Source: Acanthosepion lycidas (taxonomy: Eukaryota > Mollusca > Cephalopoda > Sepiida > Sepiidae). From it: DNA of 64,000 nucleotides. Position numbers and translations under genes: made by a program. Where the stretch lies: NCBI GenBank assembly GCA_963932145.1, contig OZ010613.1, positions 44,435,341-44,499,340 on the forward strand, written 5' to 3'. The notes under the pieces were generated by a model. That model saw only the letters and a list, made by a program, of their open reading frames with translations, did not search any database and had not been told where the DNA came from. Of the stretch, positions 43,212-47,423 are shown piece after piece; the stretch's first letter is position 1, and each line of letters opens with the position of its first letter.

Positions 43212-45192
43212 TGCACAAATCCTGGGTTCAAATATAATTAAACATTTTGATGAATTTGTTTAATAAATCCTATTTGTGATATTGTATTTAGGATCAGTTA
43301 CAATGCATTTCTGTACTAAAATAATTTATAATGCTTTTTCTGTTTCTAGTATTGCTGTATCACTCTACATGTAATCATTAGAGAGAAGAAAGGTTTTTCC
43401 ATATTTGTATGCTAAATCCTATTTGTAATATAACTGGTTAAATAGAGATCATTTTGAAAATAAATGCAATTTGAATAATGAAAAAAATTCTATTTGCTAT
43501 GTCATTCTATATGCAATCATTTGAGGAAATGAAGCTTTTGATATATTTGTTTAATAAATCTTACAGGTAGAAAAAGCCATTAAGATCATGGCAAAGTTTA
43601 ACCTTTGTACATGGCAAAAAAAAAAGGTGTTTCAACAGTACAATTTTTCACCACTATTACCTGACAATGTGTCATAAAATCAATCTAACCTAAATAATAA
43701 AAATAACCTAAAATAAATCTTTGGCATGGAGCAATGGTTAGCAAGGCTAGTTTGGTTGCCCATAACAATGGAGTAATGTTTTCGATCCTCATTGGGTACC
43801 CAGTTCAAATTTCAACATTAAGTAACCTAAACAAGGGTTGACATGTCATAAAATCAATCTAACCTAAATAATACCTATACTACCAAGACTTCCTCAACAA
43901 TGTTTATTTACAAGATTATAAAAATTATATTAAAATATATATTTACAAGATTATAAAAATTTACAAGATTATAAAAATAATCTAAAATAAATAATACCTA
44001 TACTACCAAGACTTCCTCAACAATGTTTATTTACAAGATTATAAAAATACTTGAACCAAGTACAATGTGCAATATTTATCATTTCTCATTTTATAAAGAA
44101 ATAACTATGAAATCTTTTTATTGATAATTTTATTAGGATATCCACAAACTATAGAACAAGAAAATTTAAATAAATACATGATTTTTCTGAGCGTTATACA
44201 TTTTCTTCTCAAATTATTTTATATCTCAGATTACTATTTGTTTTAATTTTCCAATTTTTTCATAATTGTGATCTACGATGCCTAATCAGTAGAAATCCTA
44301 GGCCTGAATCACCAGCAATTGTAGTTTAATCCCCCACACCCCCACTTTCTTTAAATCATTAGTAATTTTTCTAAAAATGCGAAGGAAATCTTAAATGAAG
44401 TGCAGACACTAAGCACCTTGCTAGAAGCAATTGGCAAGGCTGGTAAATTGTATTCTTTGGAATGGTTGGCAAAACACAGACAAATTGGCAATTTATTCAA
44501 ACTTTATAAAATGGTAAATAATAAAGATTTCATTTTAGTGTGTTCAAATATTTTTATAATTTAATAATTTTTTATAAATTTATAAAGAAAAAAATTGTTT
44601 TTAAATTTATTTCAGTATAAATTGGTAAATGATAAACATTGCATTTTTAGGATGTAAATATAAAATTATTCTTGTAAATAAACAATTTACTAAATAATAT
44701 TTTATATTTTTGTTGTAAATTCTCAAAAACAAAAAAAAATGTATATATTTACTTTCATACTTTTCGCTTTCACTAAAATTCTAATCATCATTTTTTAATA
44801 CAAACATTGCCAAGGGAGTGAAAGTAGTATATAAAATAATAGAGATGTCAAGAGGAAAACTGTCCTTTTGACACACTTGTTTTTTTGTGTGCACAAAGGT
44901 TAAACTTTGCCAAGATCATGTTCCCGTGAAAAATTATTTCTTAAATATTAGGTTGGTGCAAAAATAATGATGTAATAATGTTGTTTTTTGACGTTAAAAA
45001 ATACGTCAAAAAACGACATTATTACGTCATTATTTTTGCACCAACCTAATAGTAAACAAGCATTTTAATTATGAATAAATATCAAATCTTTGTATTTCTT
45101 TTGTTCATTTTCGCAGGTGTCCATTGGGTGAAAATCTTACAGAAAGAATCATAAACACAAAAATGAAGCTTGCAAGGCTGAAACTTTTATAA
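9484..45192 (+). CDS. OSGEPL1: OSGEPL1: mitochondrial tRNA N6-adenosine threonylcarbamoyltransferase, 10 exons
   Basis: The product transfers the threonylcarbamoyl group from TC-AMP to A37 of ANN-decoding mitochondrial tRNAs (Kae1/Qri7/TsaD family, ASKHA fold). Ten exons (9484-9803, 16654-16753, 20302-20396, 24618-24680, 27458-27587, 31592-31796, 34514-34659, 39339-39469, 41516-41587, 45117-45192) join in frame through GT/AG borders to 445 codons plus stop, a little longer than the roughly 414 aa of human OSGEPL1. Residues 1-70 are rich in R, S and hydrophobics, like a mitochondrial presequence. Family motifs: [10 protein letters not shown] at 74-83, HHMEAH at 179-184 with metal ligands H180 and H184 (by analogy to E. 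coli TsaD H111/H115), SGGH near 204-207, SGGVASN at 356-362, and TDNG at 389-392 with ligand D390. All key residues are present. The start is uncertain: ATGs for residues 1, 7 and 13 are in frame, and the second and third have the better Kozak context. Exons follow human OSGEPL1 order without gaps. Confidence 0.96.
10045..10500. mobile_element. Two direct-oriented transposon ends (CAGGGT..CGAAAGTC type)
   Basis: CAGGGTAGTCCGAAAGTCTT at 10045 and CAGGGTGGTTCGAAAGTCTC at 10458 are alternative versions of one terminal repeat of a mariner/DUF4817-like transposon. Each is followed by GTCACC. The stretch between is non-coding. They lie in direct orientation, so they may be two truncated copies. Confidence 0.5.
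10518..10618. mobile_element. Mariner MITE, about 100 bp
   Basis: TTAGGTTGGTGCAAAAATAA ... TTTTTGCACTAACCTAA with inner arms of GACGTAATAA and ACGTCAAA type. The left TA is present; the right TA is mutated to AT. Confidence 0.85.
10735..11240. repeat. Dispersed repeat copy interrupted by the hAT MITE
   Basis: CCACAAATTA..CATCTCTTG and, after the hAT, TTAGAAATTTATATTAAAC, TCTGACAATCAGCTGAAAT, AAAATGCTTGCTT. The same order recurs at 12475-12625 and, in part, at 12884-13050. The family is unknown. Confidence 0.6.
10777..11046. mobile_element. hAT MITE with 8-bp target duplication
   Basis: Ends CAGTGTTTCTCAAC and the complement CAGAATTTCTCAACC, flanked on both sides by CTCTACAG (10769-10776 and 11047-11054). 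The interior includes CGCACTTG and GGGATGCACC blocks near the ends and is non-coding. The related repeat at about 12495 carries the uninterrupted site, supporting the boundaries. Confidence 0.85.
11570..12345 (-). mobile_element. LINE reverse transcriptase fragment (RTE/CR1-like), decayed
   Basis: Minus-strand translation shows [12 protein letters not shown], the YADD core of reverse transcriptase. It is followed by [20 protein letters not shown] and [19 protein letters not shown], then after breaks [20 protein letters not shown] and [10 protein letters not shown], typical of the C-terminal end of these LINEs. Several stops and frameshifts interrupt it. The N-terminal half and endonuclease are absent. 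Confidence 0.8.
12640..12885 (-). repeat. ~250-bp dispersed repeat, copy 1
   Basis: Complement of a family ending CTAGGTTACAACA and beginning near TAATGGGTATGTC. Other copies lie at 50320-50548, 55630-55876 and 56525-56756. It sits between two direct copies of an ~80-base segment (about 12540-12620 and 12886-12970). No protein; class unknown. Confidence 0.6.
13068..13390 (+). repeat. Chimeric SINE: 5S-rRNA-like head joined to tRNA-like part
   Basis: 13068-13183 follows eukaryotic 5S rRNA: GGCCATA, TCACTGAAGTTAAGCAACAT, CCTAATCAGTACCTAGATGG and GGTGCTGTAAAC, including the A-box and C-box control regions. From 13184 it continues as the tRNA-like SINE (GTGGTGTAATTGATAATGG, GGAATTGTTTATTAGAGAG), then the shared body GGGAAAGGCATGAATCCAC, CTATGGGTTAATT and an A-rich tail. 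Degenerate copy. Confidence 0.75.
13691..13770. mobile_element. Mariner MITE, 80 bp, subtype with CTCACATA arm
   Basis: TTAGGTTGGTGCAAAAATAA ... TTTTTGCATCAACCTAA, flanked by TA; same inner arm type as 8459-8538. Confidence 0.85.
14421..14765 (+). repeat. Tandem pair of RTE-tail-like repeats
   Basis: Two ~100-base copies about 245 bases apart, each running from GTGAAGTTTT through TAGGAAATC, GATCC and ATATATAAACGAACA, a CA tract, and ending ACCTGGGTTTTATAATAAGT. They resemble the 3' tails of RTE-like LINEs. The preceding block near 14085 begins CTAGCAGTAGAGCCCGGTGT. Confidence 0.5.
14766..15900. other. Intron 1, unassigned
   Basis: AT-rich with no recognised repeat or exon. The short open frames do not resemble proteins. 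Confidence 0.4.
15929..16135 (-). repeat. TA tract followed by hairpin-bearing repeat (Penelope-terminus-like)
   Basis: After an (AT)n run, the minus strand reads TTGATGAAGGACACAGG then AGTGTCCGAAAATGCTG: a 6-bp hairpin between UGAUGAA and GAAAA. This arrangement recalls the hairpins near the termini of Penelope-like elements. It is not a full hammerhead. Confidence 0.4.
16136..16650. other. Intron 1 end, unassigned
   Basis: AT-rich; a T tract precedes the exon 2 acceptor. Nothing else recognised. Confidence 0.4.
16654..16753 (+). CDS. OSGEPL1: OSGEPL1 exon 2
   Basis: Residues 107-140. The acceptor is TTTTAG and the donor GTAAGAAA. The peptide contains [13 protein letters not shown], matching the family segment GGIVPPVAQQLH. 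Exon phase is 2 in, 0 out. Confidence 0.95.
17220..18105 (-). other. Unrecognised minus-strand open frames in intron 2
   Basis: Two frames, 17290-17514 and 17812-18102, look less random than their surroundings (charged, E/D/K-rich: [34 protein letters not shown]). They are separated by stops. They may be remnants of a mobile element ORF; no domain is recognised. Confidence 0.25.
18352..18698. repeat. Foldback element with ~163-bp arms
   Basis: The left arm (about 18352-18516) is a near-perfect complement of the right arm (18536-18698), with a 19-base spacer. Each arm carries CCTGAAGAAGGCCAGAGC then CGGCC..AACATTGTAATAA and ACAAAGATGAGGACAAT. The same motif recurs singly at 21900-21955, 22205-22262, 33890-33970 and 35575-35625. 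Confidence 0.85.
18862..20300. other. Intron 2, right part
   Basis: No exon. Several TTTTGCCAGTGAAAATAT-like units near 19730, 19912 and 19948 suggest a decayed tandem repeat. Otherwise unassigned. Confidence 0.35.
20302..20396 (+). CDS. OSGEPL1: OSGEPL1 exon 3
   Basis: Residues 141 to part of 172. The acceptor is ATTACAG and the donor GTAGTT, which is weaker than its neighbours. It encodes the family block [15 protein letters not shown], which precedes the metal-binding histidines. Confidence 0.94.
20400..21890. other. Intron 3, left part, unassigned
   Basis: AT-rich, with no recognised element. Confidence 0.4.
21890..22262. repeat. Two halves of the GAAGAAG-hairpin repeat family
   Basis: CAATGTTTCAGCCGTTATAC with CTGGTCTTCTTCAGGTAAC at 21917-21957 is the complement of the 18.6-kb arm motif; GGCCAAAACATTGTGAG at about 22231 is the forward end. 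Decayed relative to the 18-kb foldback. Confidence 0.5.
22461..22999. mobile_element. Non-autonomous DNA element with long inverted ends (GGCAAA family), copy 1
   Basis: Starts GGCAAAATTAGACCTTCGT and ends in the complement of GGCAAACTTGGACCTTTGT. ATTGTTTT lies on both sides, with T-run slippage on the left. The AT-rich interior contains TTATTTACAAGAATAATTT, shared with copies at about 38250-38991 and 43590-44911. No transposase; class uncertain (hAT-, Mutator- or Merlin-like). Confidence 0.7.
23309..23507 (+). repeat. Chimeric SINE copy, 5S part truncated
   Basis: Begins ACCAGGTTATGTAAAGCTTG, the last bases of the 5S-like head, then GGATATGTGGATGGGG, AATGGATAATAGCTCAG, GAGAGCTGAGTTCAAG and CTATGGGTTAATTTG. 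Confidence 0.7.
23508..24540. other. Intron 3, right part
   Basis: Contains a direct repeat of about 130 bases (GTATATGATTCA..., TTGATCTGTGGTGGCCCCAA near 24038 and its variant near 24176). Next comes a segment with a TATTTAAGTACC box (24378) and AATAAATAATAAAG (24478), which looks promoter- and polyA-like but has no identifiable ends. Confidence 0.35.
24618..24680 (+). CDS. OSGEPL1: OSGEPL1 exon 4 (HMEAH metal site)
   Basis: A 63-base exon, phase 2 in and 2 out, encoding [13 protein letters not shown] with the two histidine metal ligands. The acceptor is TTCTACAG and the donor GTAAGT. Confidence 0.95.
24726..25046 (+). repeat. tRNA-derived SINE, near full length
   Basis: Head GGATGTGCAGGTGGTGTAAT, A-box region TGTAATGGATATCAGC, B-box-like AAGTTCGAATTCCC. 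The body has GCAAATACATTTGGAAAAGG, CTATGGGCTGAATAGCAG, TTGGTTGGCAACCAGTC and a tail GTGTATCACATGTGGCAC. The clearest reference copy in the window. Confidence 0.85.
25280..25520 (-). repeat. LINE 3' tail fragment and foldback-related sequence
   Basis: On the minus strand, TTTCACTCCCAGTAGC, TTGTGTCTTAGTGGTATTAT and TTGCTTTGAG match the 3' end of the LINE at 59630-59720. The 25280-25345 part matches the foldback at 27805-27978. Confidence 0.5.
25521..26070. other. Intron 4, unassigned
   Basis: No exon or known repeat. A TA tract follows at about 26071-26096. Confidence 0.35.
26465..26680. repeat. TA tract plus dispersed repeat, copy 1
   Basis: (CT)n(TA)n, then GTAAAGCATGCAATGCAAAT, CAATTTTCTATCTCAA, GTAGAGAAGAGAAAGATGAA and GACTTTGTAGTCACAAT. 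A partner copy with the same order lies at 27010-27165, also directly after a TA tract. Confidence 0.65.
27010..27165. repeat. TA tract plus dispersed repeat, copy 2
   Basis: (TA)n at 27010-27056, then GTAAAGCATGCAAAGG, CAATTTTCTATCTCAACT and ACTTTGTCGTCACAATTT, parallel to 26465-26620. Confidence 0.65.
27190..27331. mobile_element. Pogo/Tigger-like MITE end
   Basis: The right end, read on the minus strand, is TA|CAGTGTAACCCTGATATAAG then AGAAACCCGGATATAAGAG, resembling pogo/Tigger ends (CAGT..AACC). The CTTATATCCGGGTTTCTC segment occurs twice, about 80 bases apart. The left boundary is uncertain. Confidence 0.5.
27458..27587 (+). CDS. OSGEPL1: OSGEPL1 exon 5
   Basis: Residues 193-236, with [17 protein letters not shown] and [14 protein letters not shown], both family blocks near the nucleotide pocket. 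The acceptor is TTTTTGCAG; only this AG keeps frame, because using the next AG (27458-27459) would create a stop. The donor is GTTAGT. Confidence 0.95.
27805..27978. repeat. Small foldback
   Basis: AGTTTGAAGTAGATGCC..TTTTAAACAGTGT is complementary to ACACTGTTTAAAATA..GGCGTCTATTTCAAACTT; the arms surround CAAGATATCTTAG and its complement-like inner segment. One arm recurs at about 25285. Confidence 0.65.
28136..28173. repeat. TA microsatellite in intron 5
   Basis: A perfect alternating TA tract. The stretch around it (27980-28560) has no other recognised feature. Confidence 0.8.
28582..28616 (+). ncRNA. Degenerate hammerhead ribozyme core
   Basis: CTGATGA at 28587-28593, a 5-bp stem II (ACTGT, loop GAT, ACAGT) and GAAAC at 28607-28611 reproduce the hammerhead core of the 37192-37234 motif. 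Downstream, the bases needed for stems III and I are replaced by (TC)n running into (TA)n, so no complete fold is possible. Sense to OSGEPL1, intron 5. Confidence 0.5.
28664..30313 (+). mobile_element. Tc1-like DD34E transposon with IR/DR ends, near full length
   Basis: Ends CAGTGTATCACAAAAGTGAG, flanked by TA and inserted in a TA microsatellite. The inverted repeats extend about 210 bases and each holds a second inner copy of AAAAGTGAGTACACCCCT (IR/DR design, as in Sleeping Beauty-type fish elements). It encodes a decayed transposase. The ends differ by only a few bases, suggesting a young insertion. Confidence 0.93.
29048..30059 (+). pseudogene. Tc1-like transposase, frameshifted
   Basis: Starts [17 protein letters not shown] with paired HTH segments ([17 protein letters not shown]) and the GRPKK hook, then in a second frame [17 protein letters not shown] and [13 protein letters not shown] (first catalytic D). 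A third frame has [20 protein letters not shown] and FQHDNDPTH (second D); a further frame has [15 protein letters not shown] (catalytic E). All three residues and DD34E spacing survive. There are about three frameshifts (near 29275, 29590 and 29790) and one TAG after WGILK. Inactive as it stands; usual family length is about 340 aa. Confidence 0.9.
30316..30345. repeat. TA/CA microsatellite at the Tc1 insertion site
   Basis: Continuation of the TA tract 28635-28663 interrupted by the Tc1 element. Confidence 0.8.
30346..31560. other. Intron 5, right part
   Basis: No exon. CCTGAAGATGCTGAGCC at about 31430, followed by TAAGACGTGGTTGGTAAAAT, resembles the hairpin-motif repeats; a TA tract lies at 31264-31310. 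Otherwise unassigned. Confidence 0.35.
31592..31796 (+). CDS. OSGEPL1: OSGEPL1 exon 6
   Basis: Residues 237-304 plus one base of 305. It begins VARSLKLKN, includes [11 protein letters not shown], and ends near the family motif NFSF.G (NFSFAG here). The acceptor follows a long T tract (TTGGCAG) and the donor is GTAAGTAA. Confidence 0.95.
32044..32390 (+). repeat. SINE-like repeat (variant body)
   Basis: AGTTCAAATTCTAGGCTAG, TTCACTTTCACGCTAATATC, GAAAGGTATGAATCCATCTC, TTGGGTGGCAACCAGTC and a CATGATCACCTATATC tail; long variant of the tRNA SINE. Confidence 0.6.
32757..33050 (-). repeat. tRNA-derived SINE, minus strand
   Basis: Complement of the 24726 type: GCAGTAGGTTGCCATTTC, GTAGACCAGTTGCCATTC, ATTCATACCTTTCCCAAG, CCATTACTCCACCCTGAG (complement of the A-box end). 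Confidence 0.8.
33051..33840. other. Intron 6, middle
   Basis: Two or three decayed direct repeats: AACTGGACAATTTTTGTTACT-like units near 32490, 33070 and 33330, each followed by GGGATTC and a short GC block. The unit is roughly 250-300 bases and unassigned. No exon. Confidence 0.35.
34130..34412 (-). repeat. Chimeric 5S-tRNA SINE, minus strand
   Basis: Minus strand: ACAATCACCAAAGTTAAGCA, TTGAGCCTGGTCAG, GGAATACCAAGTGCTGTAAG (5S-like, about 34410 down to 34311). Then GGATGTGTGGGTGGTGTAAT, GGATAATGGCTTTGAATTG and AGAGAGCTGAGTTTTGATTC (tRNA-like), and CAGCTATGGGTTAATTAATA near the end. Confidence 0.8.
34514..34659 (+). CDS. OSGEPL1: OSGEPL1 exon 7
   Basis: Residues 305-353, the helical segment with [11 protein letters not shown] and [12 protein letters not shown], corresponding to human AADIAATVQ and HLVKRTHRAILF. 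The acceptor is TTCCAG and the donor GTAATA. Confidence 0.94.
34950..35520 (-). mobile_element. LINE C-terminal reverse transcriptase fragment (Jockey/CR1-like)
   Basis: Minus-strand frames give [48 protein letters not shown], then [20 protein letters not shown] and [20 protein letters not shown]. These are the terminal blocks of the same LINE family seen at 58010-59600. A few breaks; most of the element is absent. Confidence 0.8.
35575..35645 (+). repeat. Hairpin-motif repeat fragment
   Basis: TCGTTGTGATAAATATGG, CAACAAAGATGAGGACAATG and AACAATATAAATAATGT match the outer arm end of the 18.35-kb foldback; a partial inverted copy precedes it at 35545-35580. Confidence 0.55.
35957..36312. repeat. 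Adjacent SINE pieces in opposite orientation
   Basis: 35957-36045 (+) has a tRNA-like head (GACGTGGTGTAATGGTCAGC, TGAGTTCAATCCTA). 36080-36312 (-) is the complement of the 24726-type SINE (TATGTTGCCATTTCTTTCTG, CATACCTTTCCCAATGG, CCATTACACCACCTGCACAT). Confidence 0.65.
36333..36429. mobile_element. Mariner MITE, 97 bp
   Basis: Perfect terminal palindrome TTAGGTTGGTGCAAAAATAA and its complement, with inner arms AATGACGTAATAATGTCGTT; TA on both sides. Confidence 0.9.
36539..36662. repeat. Foldback with ~40-bp arms
   Basis: CAGTGAAATTAATATCCACT..CATAGAAAGTCTTATT is complementary to AATAAGACTTTCTATG..AGTGGATATTAATTTCACTG, with a ~35-base loop. The motif CTGTCTGAAGAAAATAGGAA follows. Confidence 0.75.
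36801..37091 (+). repeat. Chimeric 5S-tRNA SINE
   Basis: 5S-like head (GGCCACATCATAATAAAACT, GATCACCAAAATTAAACAAC, GAGCCTGGTCAGTATCTAGA, GGGAATACCAAGTGTTGTAA), then GGATGTGCAGGTGGTGTAGT and TGGATAATGTCTTGGAATTG, the body CAGCTATGGGTTAATTAGTA and an A tail. Preceded by a TA/CA microsatellite. Confidence 0.82.
37192..37234 (-). ncRNA. Type I hammerhead ribozyme motif, complete minimal fold
   Basis: On the minus strand, 37234 to 37192: stem I strand CCGCA, core CTGATGA (37229-37223), stem II GCTGT, loop GAT, ACAGC (37222-37210), core GAA, stem III ACA, loop GTC, TGT, cleavage-site C17 (37197), and stem I return TGTGG. Every stem pairs (one G-U in stem I) and all catalytic-core bases (CUGANGA, GAA, and the A15.1-U16.1 pair) are present. 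Predicted scission is after C17. Hammerheads of this type occur in Penelope-like elements and retrozymes. It is flanked by TA tracts on both sides, in intron 7, antisense to OSGEPL1. Self-cleavage is inferred, not shown. Confidence 0.72.
37239..37272. repeat. TA/CA microsatellite beside the hammerhead
   Basis: (TA)n then (CA)n; another TA tract lies at 37163-37184 on the other side of the motif. Confidence 0.8.
37273..38245. other. Intron 7, unassigned
   Basis: AT-rich, with no exon. GCCGTGGCCCTAACAGATGC-like text near 38035-38070 stands out in composition but belongs to no recognised element. Confidence 0.3.
38250..38991. mobile_element. Long-TIR element (GGCAAA family), copy 2
   Basis: Arms of more than 130 bases: TTTATTGTTTTAAAAAGTGA..AAACATATGAGGAAAGTGAA is complementary to TTAATTTTCATATGTTTAGG..GCTTTTTAAACAATAAAC. 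The right end is GGCACAAAGGTCCATATTTA; the left terminus is degraded. Interior as in the 22461 copy. Confidence 0.65.
39106..39195 (+). pseudogene. Decayed tandem copy of the OSGEPL1 exon 8 acceptor
   Basis: AATCATATTGGTTTGC, then TTTTTCTTTCAG (AG at 39162-39163) and ATTTTATTTGGTAGAGTTGC parallel AACTATATTGGTTTGC and CCTTTCAG before exon 8 (ATATTGTCTGGTGGAGTTGC). The copy lies 175 bases upstream, keeps an acceptor, and reads ILFGRVAS against ILSGGVAS, losing the second glycine of the phosphate-binding GG. It diverges after about 30 exon bases and has no donor. Confidence 0.7.
39339..39469 (+). CDS. OSGEPL1: OSGEPL1 exon 8 (SGGVASN and TDNG motifs)
   Basis: Residues 354-396 plus two bases of 397. 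It carries SGGVASN and [15 protein letters not shown] with the third metal ligand D390. The acceptor is CCTTTCAG and the donor GTAAGC. A decayed copy of its acceptor and first codons lies 175 bases upstream. Confidence 0.96.
39700..40450 (+). repeat. Tandem array of five tRNA-like units (~150-185 bp)
   Basis: Each unit has TAATGGTTAGCAAGGCTAGT (near 39718, 39868, 40031, 40192, 40375), TTGGTTGCCCATAACA, a B-box-like TTTCGATCCTCATTGGG, and a spacer ATAAAATCAATCTAACCTAA. A sixth, nearly identical unit lies at 43668-43880. SINE-like, but amplified in tandem. Confidence 0.75.
40470..40750 (-). mobile_element. Penelope-like element fragment, GIY-YIG C-terminal part
   Basis: The minus strand reads [36 protein letters not shown] and [11 protein letters not shown], matching the end of the Penelope GIY-YIG endonuclease (LQILEAI.IKNKKPTIN). 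The same block occurs at 51690-52340. Only the last part is present. Confidence 0.65.
40965..41270 (+). repeat. SINE-like repeat (variant body)
   Basis: GAATTCAATTTCTGGTTGA, TTTGCACTAATGCCCTTGG, GAATCCATCTTCTGCTAGC, TGAGGTAGTAACCAGTTTAG, CACATGTGGTGCTCCTATGA. Same order as 1195-1450. Confidence 0.6.
41516..41587 (+). CDS. OSGEPL1: OSGEPL1 exon 9
   Basis: A 72-base exon encoding [19 protein letters not shown], matching human NGIERLRAGLG. The acceptor is TTTTCAG and the donor GTGAGTG; phase 2 in and 2 out. Confidence 0.93.
41588..42734. other. Intron 9, left part
   Basis: AT-rich; TA tracts near 41830 and 42172-42190. No exon and no recognised element. Confidence 0.4.
42735..43118. repeat. 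Foldback with ~150-bp arms
   Basis: TAACCCAAGTATTTTTGATT, TCAGGGGTGAATTACAAAGA (left) is complementary to TCTTTGTAATTCACCCCTGA, AAATCAAAAGTACTTGGGTA (right); the outer arms end in a TATAGACATA palindrome on each side. A single diverged right arm recurs at 61605-61800, also followed by a TA tract. Confidence 0.8.
43153..43207. repeat. TA microsatellite
   Basis: A perfect TA tract at the end of the foldback, parallel to the 61806 tract. Confidence 0.85.
43590..44911. mobile_element. Long-TIR element (GGCAAA family), copy 3, with 8-bp duplication
   Basis: Ends GGCAAAGTTTAACCTTTGT and its complement, flanked on both sides by AAGATCAT (43582-43589 and 44912-44919). The interior holds a tRNA-like unit (43668-43880), a local triplication of TTTACAAGATTATAAAAAT (43910-44045) and AT-rich sequence shared with copies 1 and 2. 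No transposase. Confidence 0.82.
44948..45049. mobile_element. Mariner MITE, 102 bp
   Basis: TTAGGTTGGTGCAAAAATAA to its complement, TA flanks; inserted 68 bases before the exon 10 acceptor. Confidence 0.9.
45117..45192 (+). CDS. OSGEPL1: OSGEPL1 exon 10 and stop
   Basis: Residues 421-445 and TAA. It begins KCPLGENLT, matching human KCPLGVDIS, and ends in a basic tail. The acceptor is TTCGCAG. Confidence 0.93.
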
Positions 45193-45500
45193 AAGAAAGC
45201 TAAGAAACTTTTCTAATACTGTGATATTTTGTTTGAGTAAAAAGTAAAGAGTTTTTTTAAGACCATCTTAACCACTAGGAACCAGCTGACAACATATCCT
45301 GAGAGAAATTTGTCCTGCATATGATAAAGACATCTTTGTCCCAGAGTGAACAATTTTTAAAGAACAAAAATGGTTACTTAATAACTTTAGTTTCTAGTGA
45401 ATCTATTTTCCAAGAAATTCCCCCCCCCCCCCAAAAAAAAACAAAACAAAATATATCCTGGTCCCAATGGGCGACCATTTTGTAAGAATAAAAAAAAATG
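45193..45500 (+). other. Probable OSGEPL1 3' UTR
   Basis: Sequence after the stop with no other feature except a C10 run near 45420. AATAAA at 45487-45492, followed by an A run, is a possible polyadenylation signal about 295 bases after the stop. The assignment is positional inference only. Confidence 0.35.
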
Positions 45501-45629
45501 GTTACTTTAATAAAAGCTAGTCTCCATATCTCAATCAGTACATGGTGACCTAATCATTTTATTAGTAGTCCTATATCTATATAGAGCCAGGTACTAGCTA
45601 AAGAGCATCAACTAATTTGCAATTTACCC

Positions 45630-45935
45630 ATCAGTCAGTTAATTGCCATATGTGATAGATGCTTGGGAGATCATGTATTTTTTGATGCATGGCTGACAAG
45701 GTAGAAGGTTTTTCCGCAGTAGGTTGCCATTTCTTTCTGCGGTAGTCTGGTTGCCGACCAAGACTAAAGAACTCAGTCTGTCCTGCTATTCAACCCATAT
45801 CTGGGAGGAGAAGAGATGGATTCATACATTTCCCAAGGGTATTTGTGCATAAGTGAATGCAACAAACTTGACTGGAATTTGAACTCGGCTCTTTGATTTC
45901 TTGTTCCAAGCTGATATCCATTACACCACAATGCT
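45630..45935 (-). repeat. tRNA-derived SINE, minus strand
   Basis: GCAGTAGGTTGCCATTTC, GGTAGTCTGGTTGCCGACCA, GATTCATACATTTCCCAAGG, CCATTACACCAC (complement of the head). Near full length. Confidence 0.8.
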
Positions 45936-46389
45936 GGAGGGGGAAAAAAGTTGATCCTAAAATAAACACAAACTGTCCCAGCCAAAGTTTGAACTTAGTT
46001 CAGTGGTTCACCAACAATATTTAATCACTTCATAATTTTTTACCTTCTCATAAATCCCCTTTTTCCAAAAAACCATCTCAGAGGAATTTGTTATTTTTAT
46101 CACAATGTATTATTGGCTGATATGTTCTTTGGCCTTGCTGAGTAGATATGATATAACATTGGAAATTAGAATCTCTTATTTGAAATACAAAACTAAAATT
46201 AAAAAAAAAAAAAAAAAAAAAATTCACACAAATTTGAAAAATCAAACTTTTTTTTTTCTTGTTAAAAGGTTAGATAAAAACAACAAAAATAATGAGACTG
46301 GTTGCAAAAAGTCAATGTATAATAGTAAGAAAACCTAATTTCAGAAGGTTACTGTAAGTATTTCTTTTATGGGCTGTATGCCTTCAGGA

Positions 46390-46710
46390 CATGCACAATC
46401 ATGGCTCTTCACATCTTCCTGTCTTGTTGATCTAAGTAACTTTTGACCCTTTGCCATCCATACACACAAATTCATTAAATAGGTAATCATGGCTCTCCAC
46501 ATCTTCCTGATTTTTGTTGCTCTAAATAACTTTTAACCCTTTACCATCCCTCTTTATTCTTGTTCTGCCATCCATCCACATAACTCATTAAGTAGATGAT
46601 CATGGTTCTTCACAACTTCCTGTCTTTTATTGATCTAAGTAACTTTTGACACTTTGTCGTCCCTCTTTTTCCCGGTCCTGCTATCTATTCACACAAACAT
46701 GTTACATAGG
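46390..46710. repeat. Three-unit tandem repeat (~85-115 bp)
   Basis: Units with AATCATGGCTCTTCACATCT, CTTCCTGTCTTGTTGATCTA, AGTAACTTTTGACCCTTT and CCATC..CACA near 46405, 46485 and 46597. Confidence 0.7.
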
Positions 46711-47420
46711 TTAGTTGCTTACCCTTTGCTGATCTTGACTTCACTTTGTGAAAAAACAACAAAAATGGACACAATAAAAGCAACAAGATCTGACCTCAGA
46801 AAGAAAGCTCCAAGGTTAAGTGACCAAAAGATTGTGATAAACACAACAAAGATAAGGAAATTGAAAGAATCTATAGGAAGAGGTGCTGAAAAGTCCTCAG
46901 TCTTACCCATATCCCAAAATCTAACCAATTAATTTTTCTTAAAAGAACTTTTCGACAACACTTATACTATTATTCTGTTTGTATGTACAACTCTTACTGT
47001 TTTCTTATATAAATAAATGACCATCTCACATTCCTTTTTTTTTCTGTTGTTTTTTTTTTTTTTTTTTTTGTTAATGGTCACAAAAACAAACATAAAATTA
47101 AGTGAACTGTTATGATTTTAGGCTACTATTTTGCTTTTTGAACAAAGGATGTCAGAATTGCAAAGAATTTTTTTAATGTTTGTGACTGAATGAATAAATA
47201 ACTTGTTTTTCAAATAATACTGAAGCATTAAACTCTTTGAATTTATATAGCATTTTAACAAGAGAGCTGTGACTTTAAAGTTTAAAAATTATTAGATTAT
47301 TTTTTCAATAAATGTTTACTTGATTAAATGTCTAATAATTGGTGTGGGGAGTCTTAATTTTTCTTCAATATGCAAGGGGAGGATGTAAAATCATTTAAAT
47401 ATAAAATATTTCAATGTGAA
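46711..47420. other. Intergenic, unassigned
   Basis: AAGATTGTGATAAACACAAC at about 46828 weakly recalls the hairpin-motif family. The rest is AT-rich with a T tract near 47052. Confidence 0.3.
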
Positions 47421-47423
47421 CTA

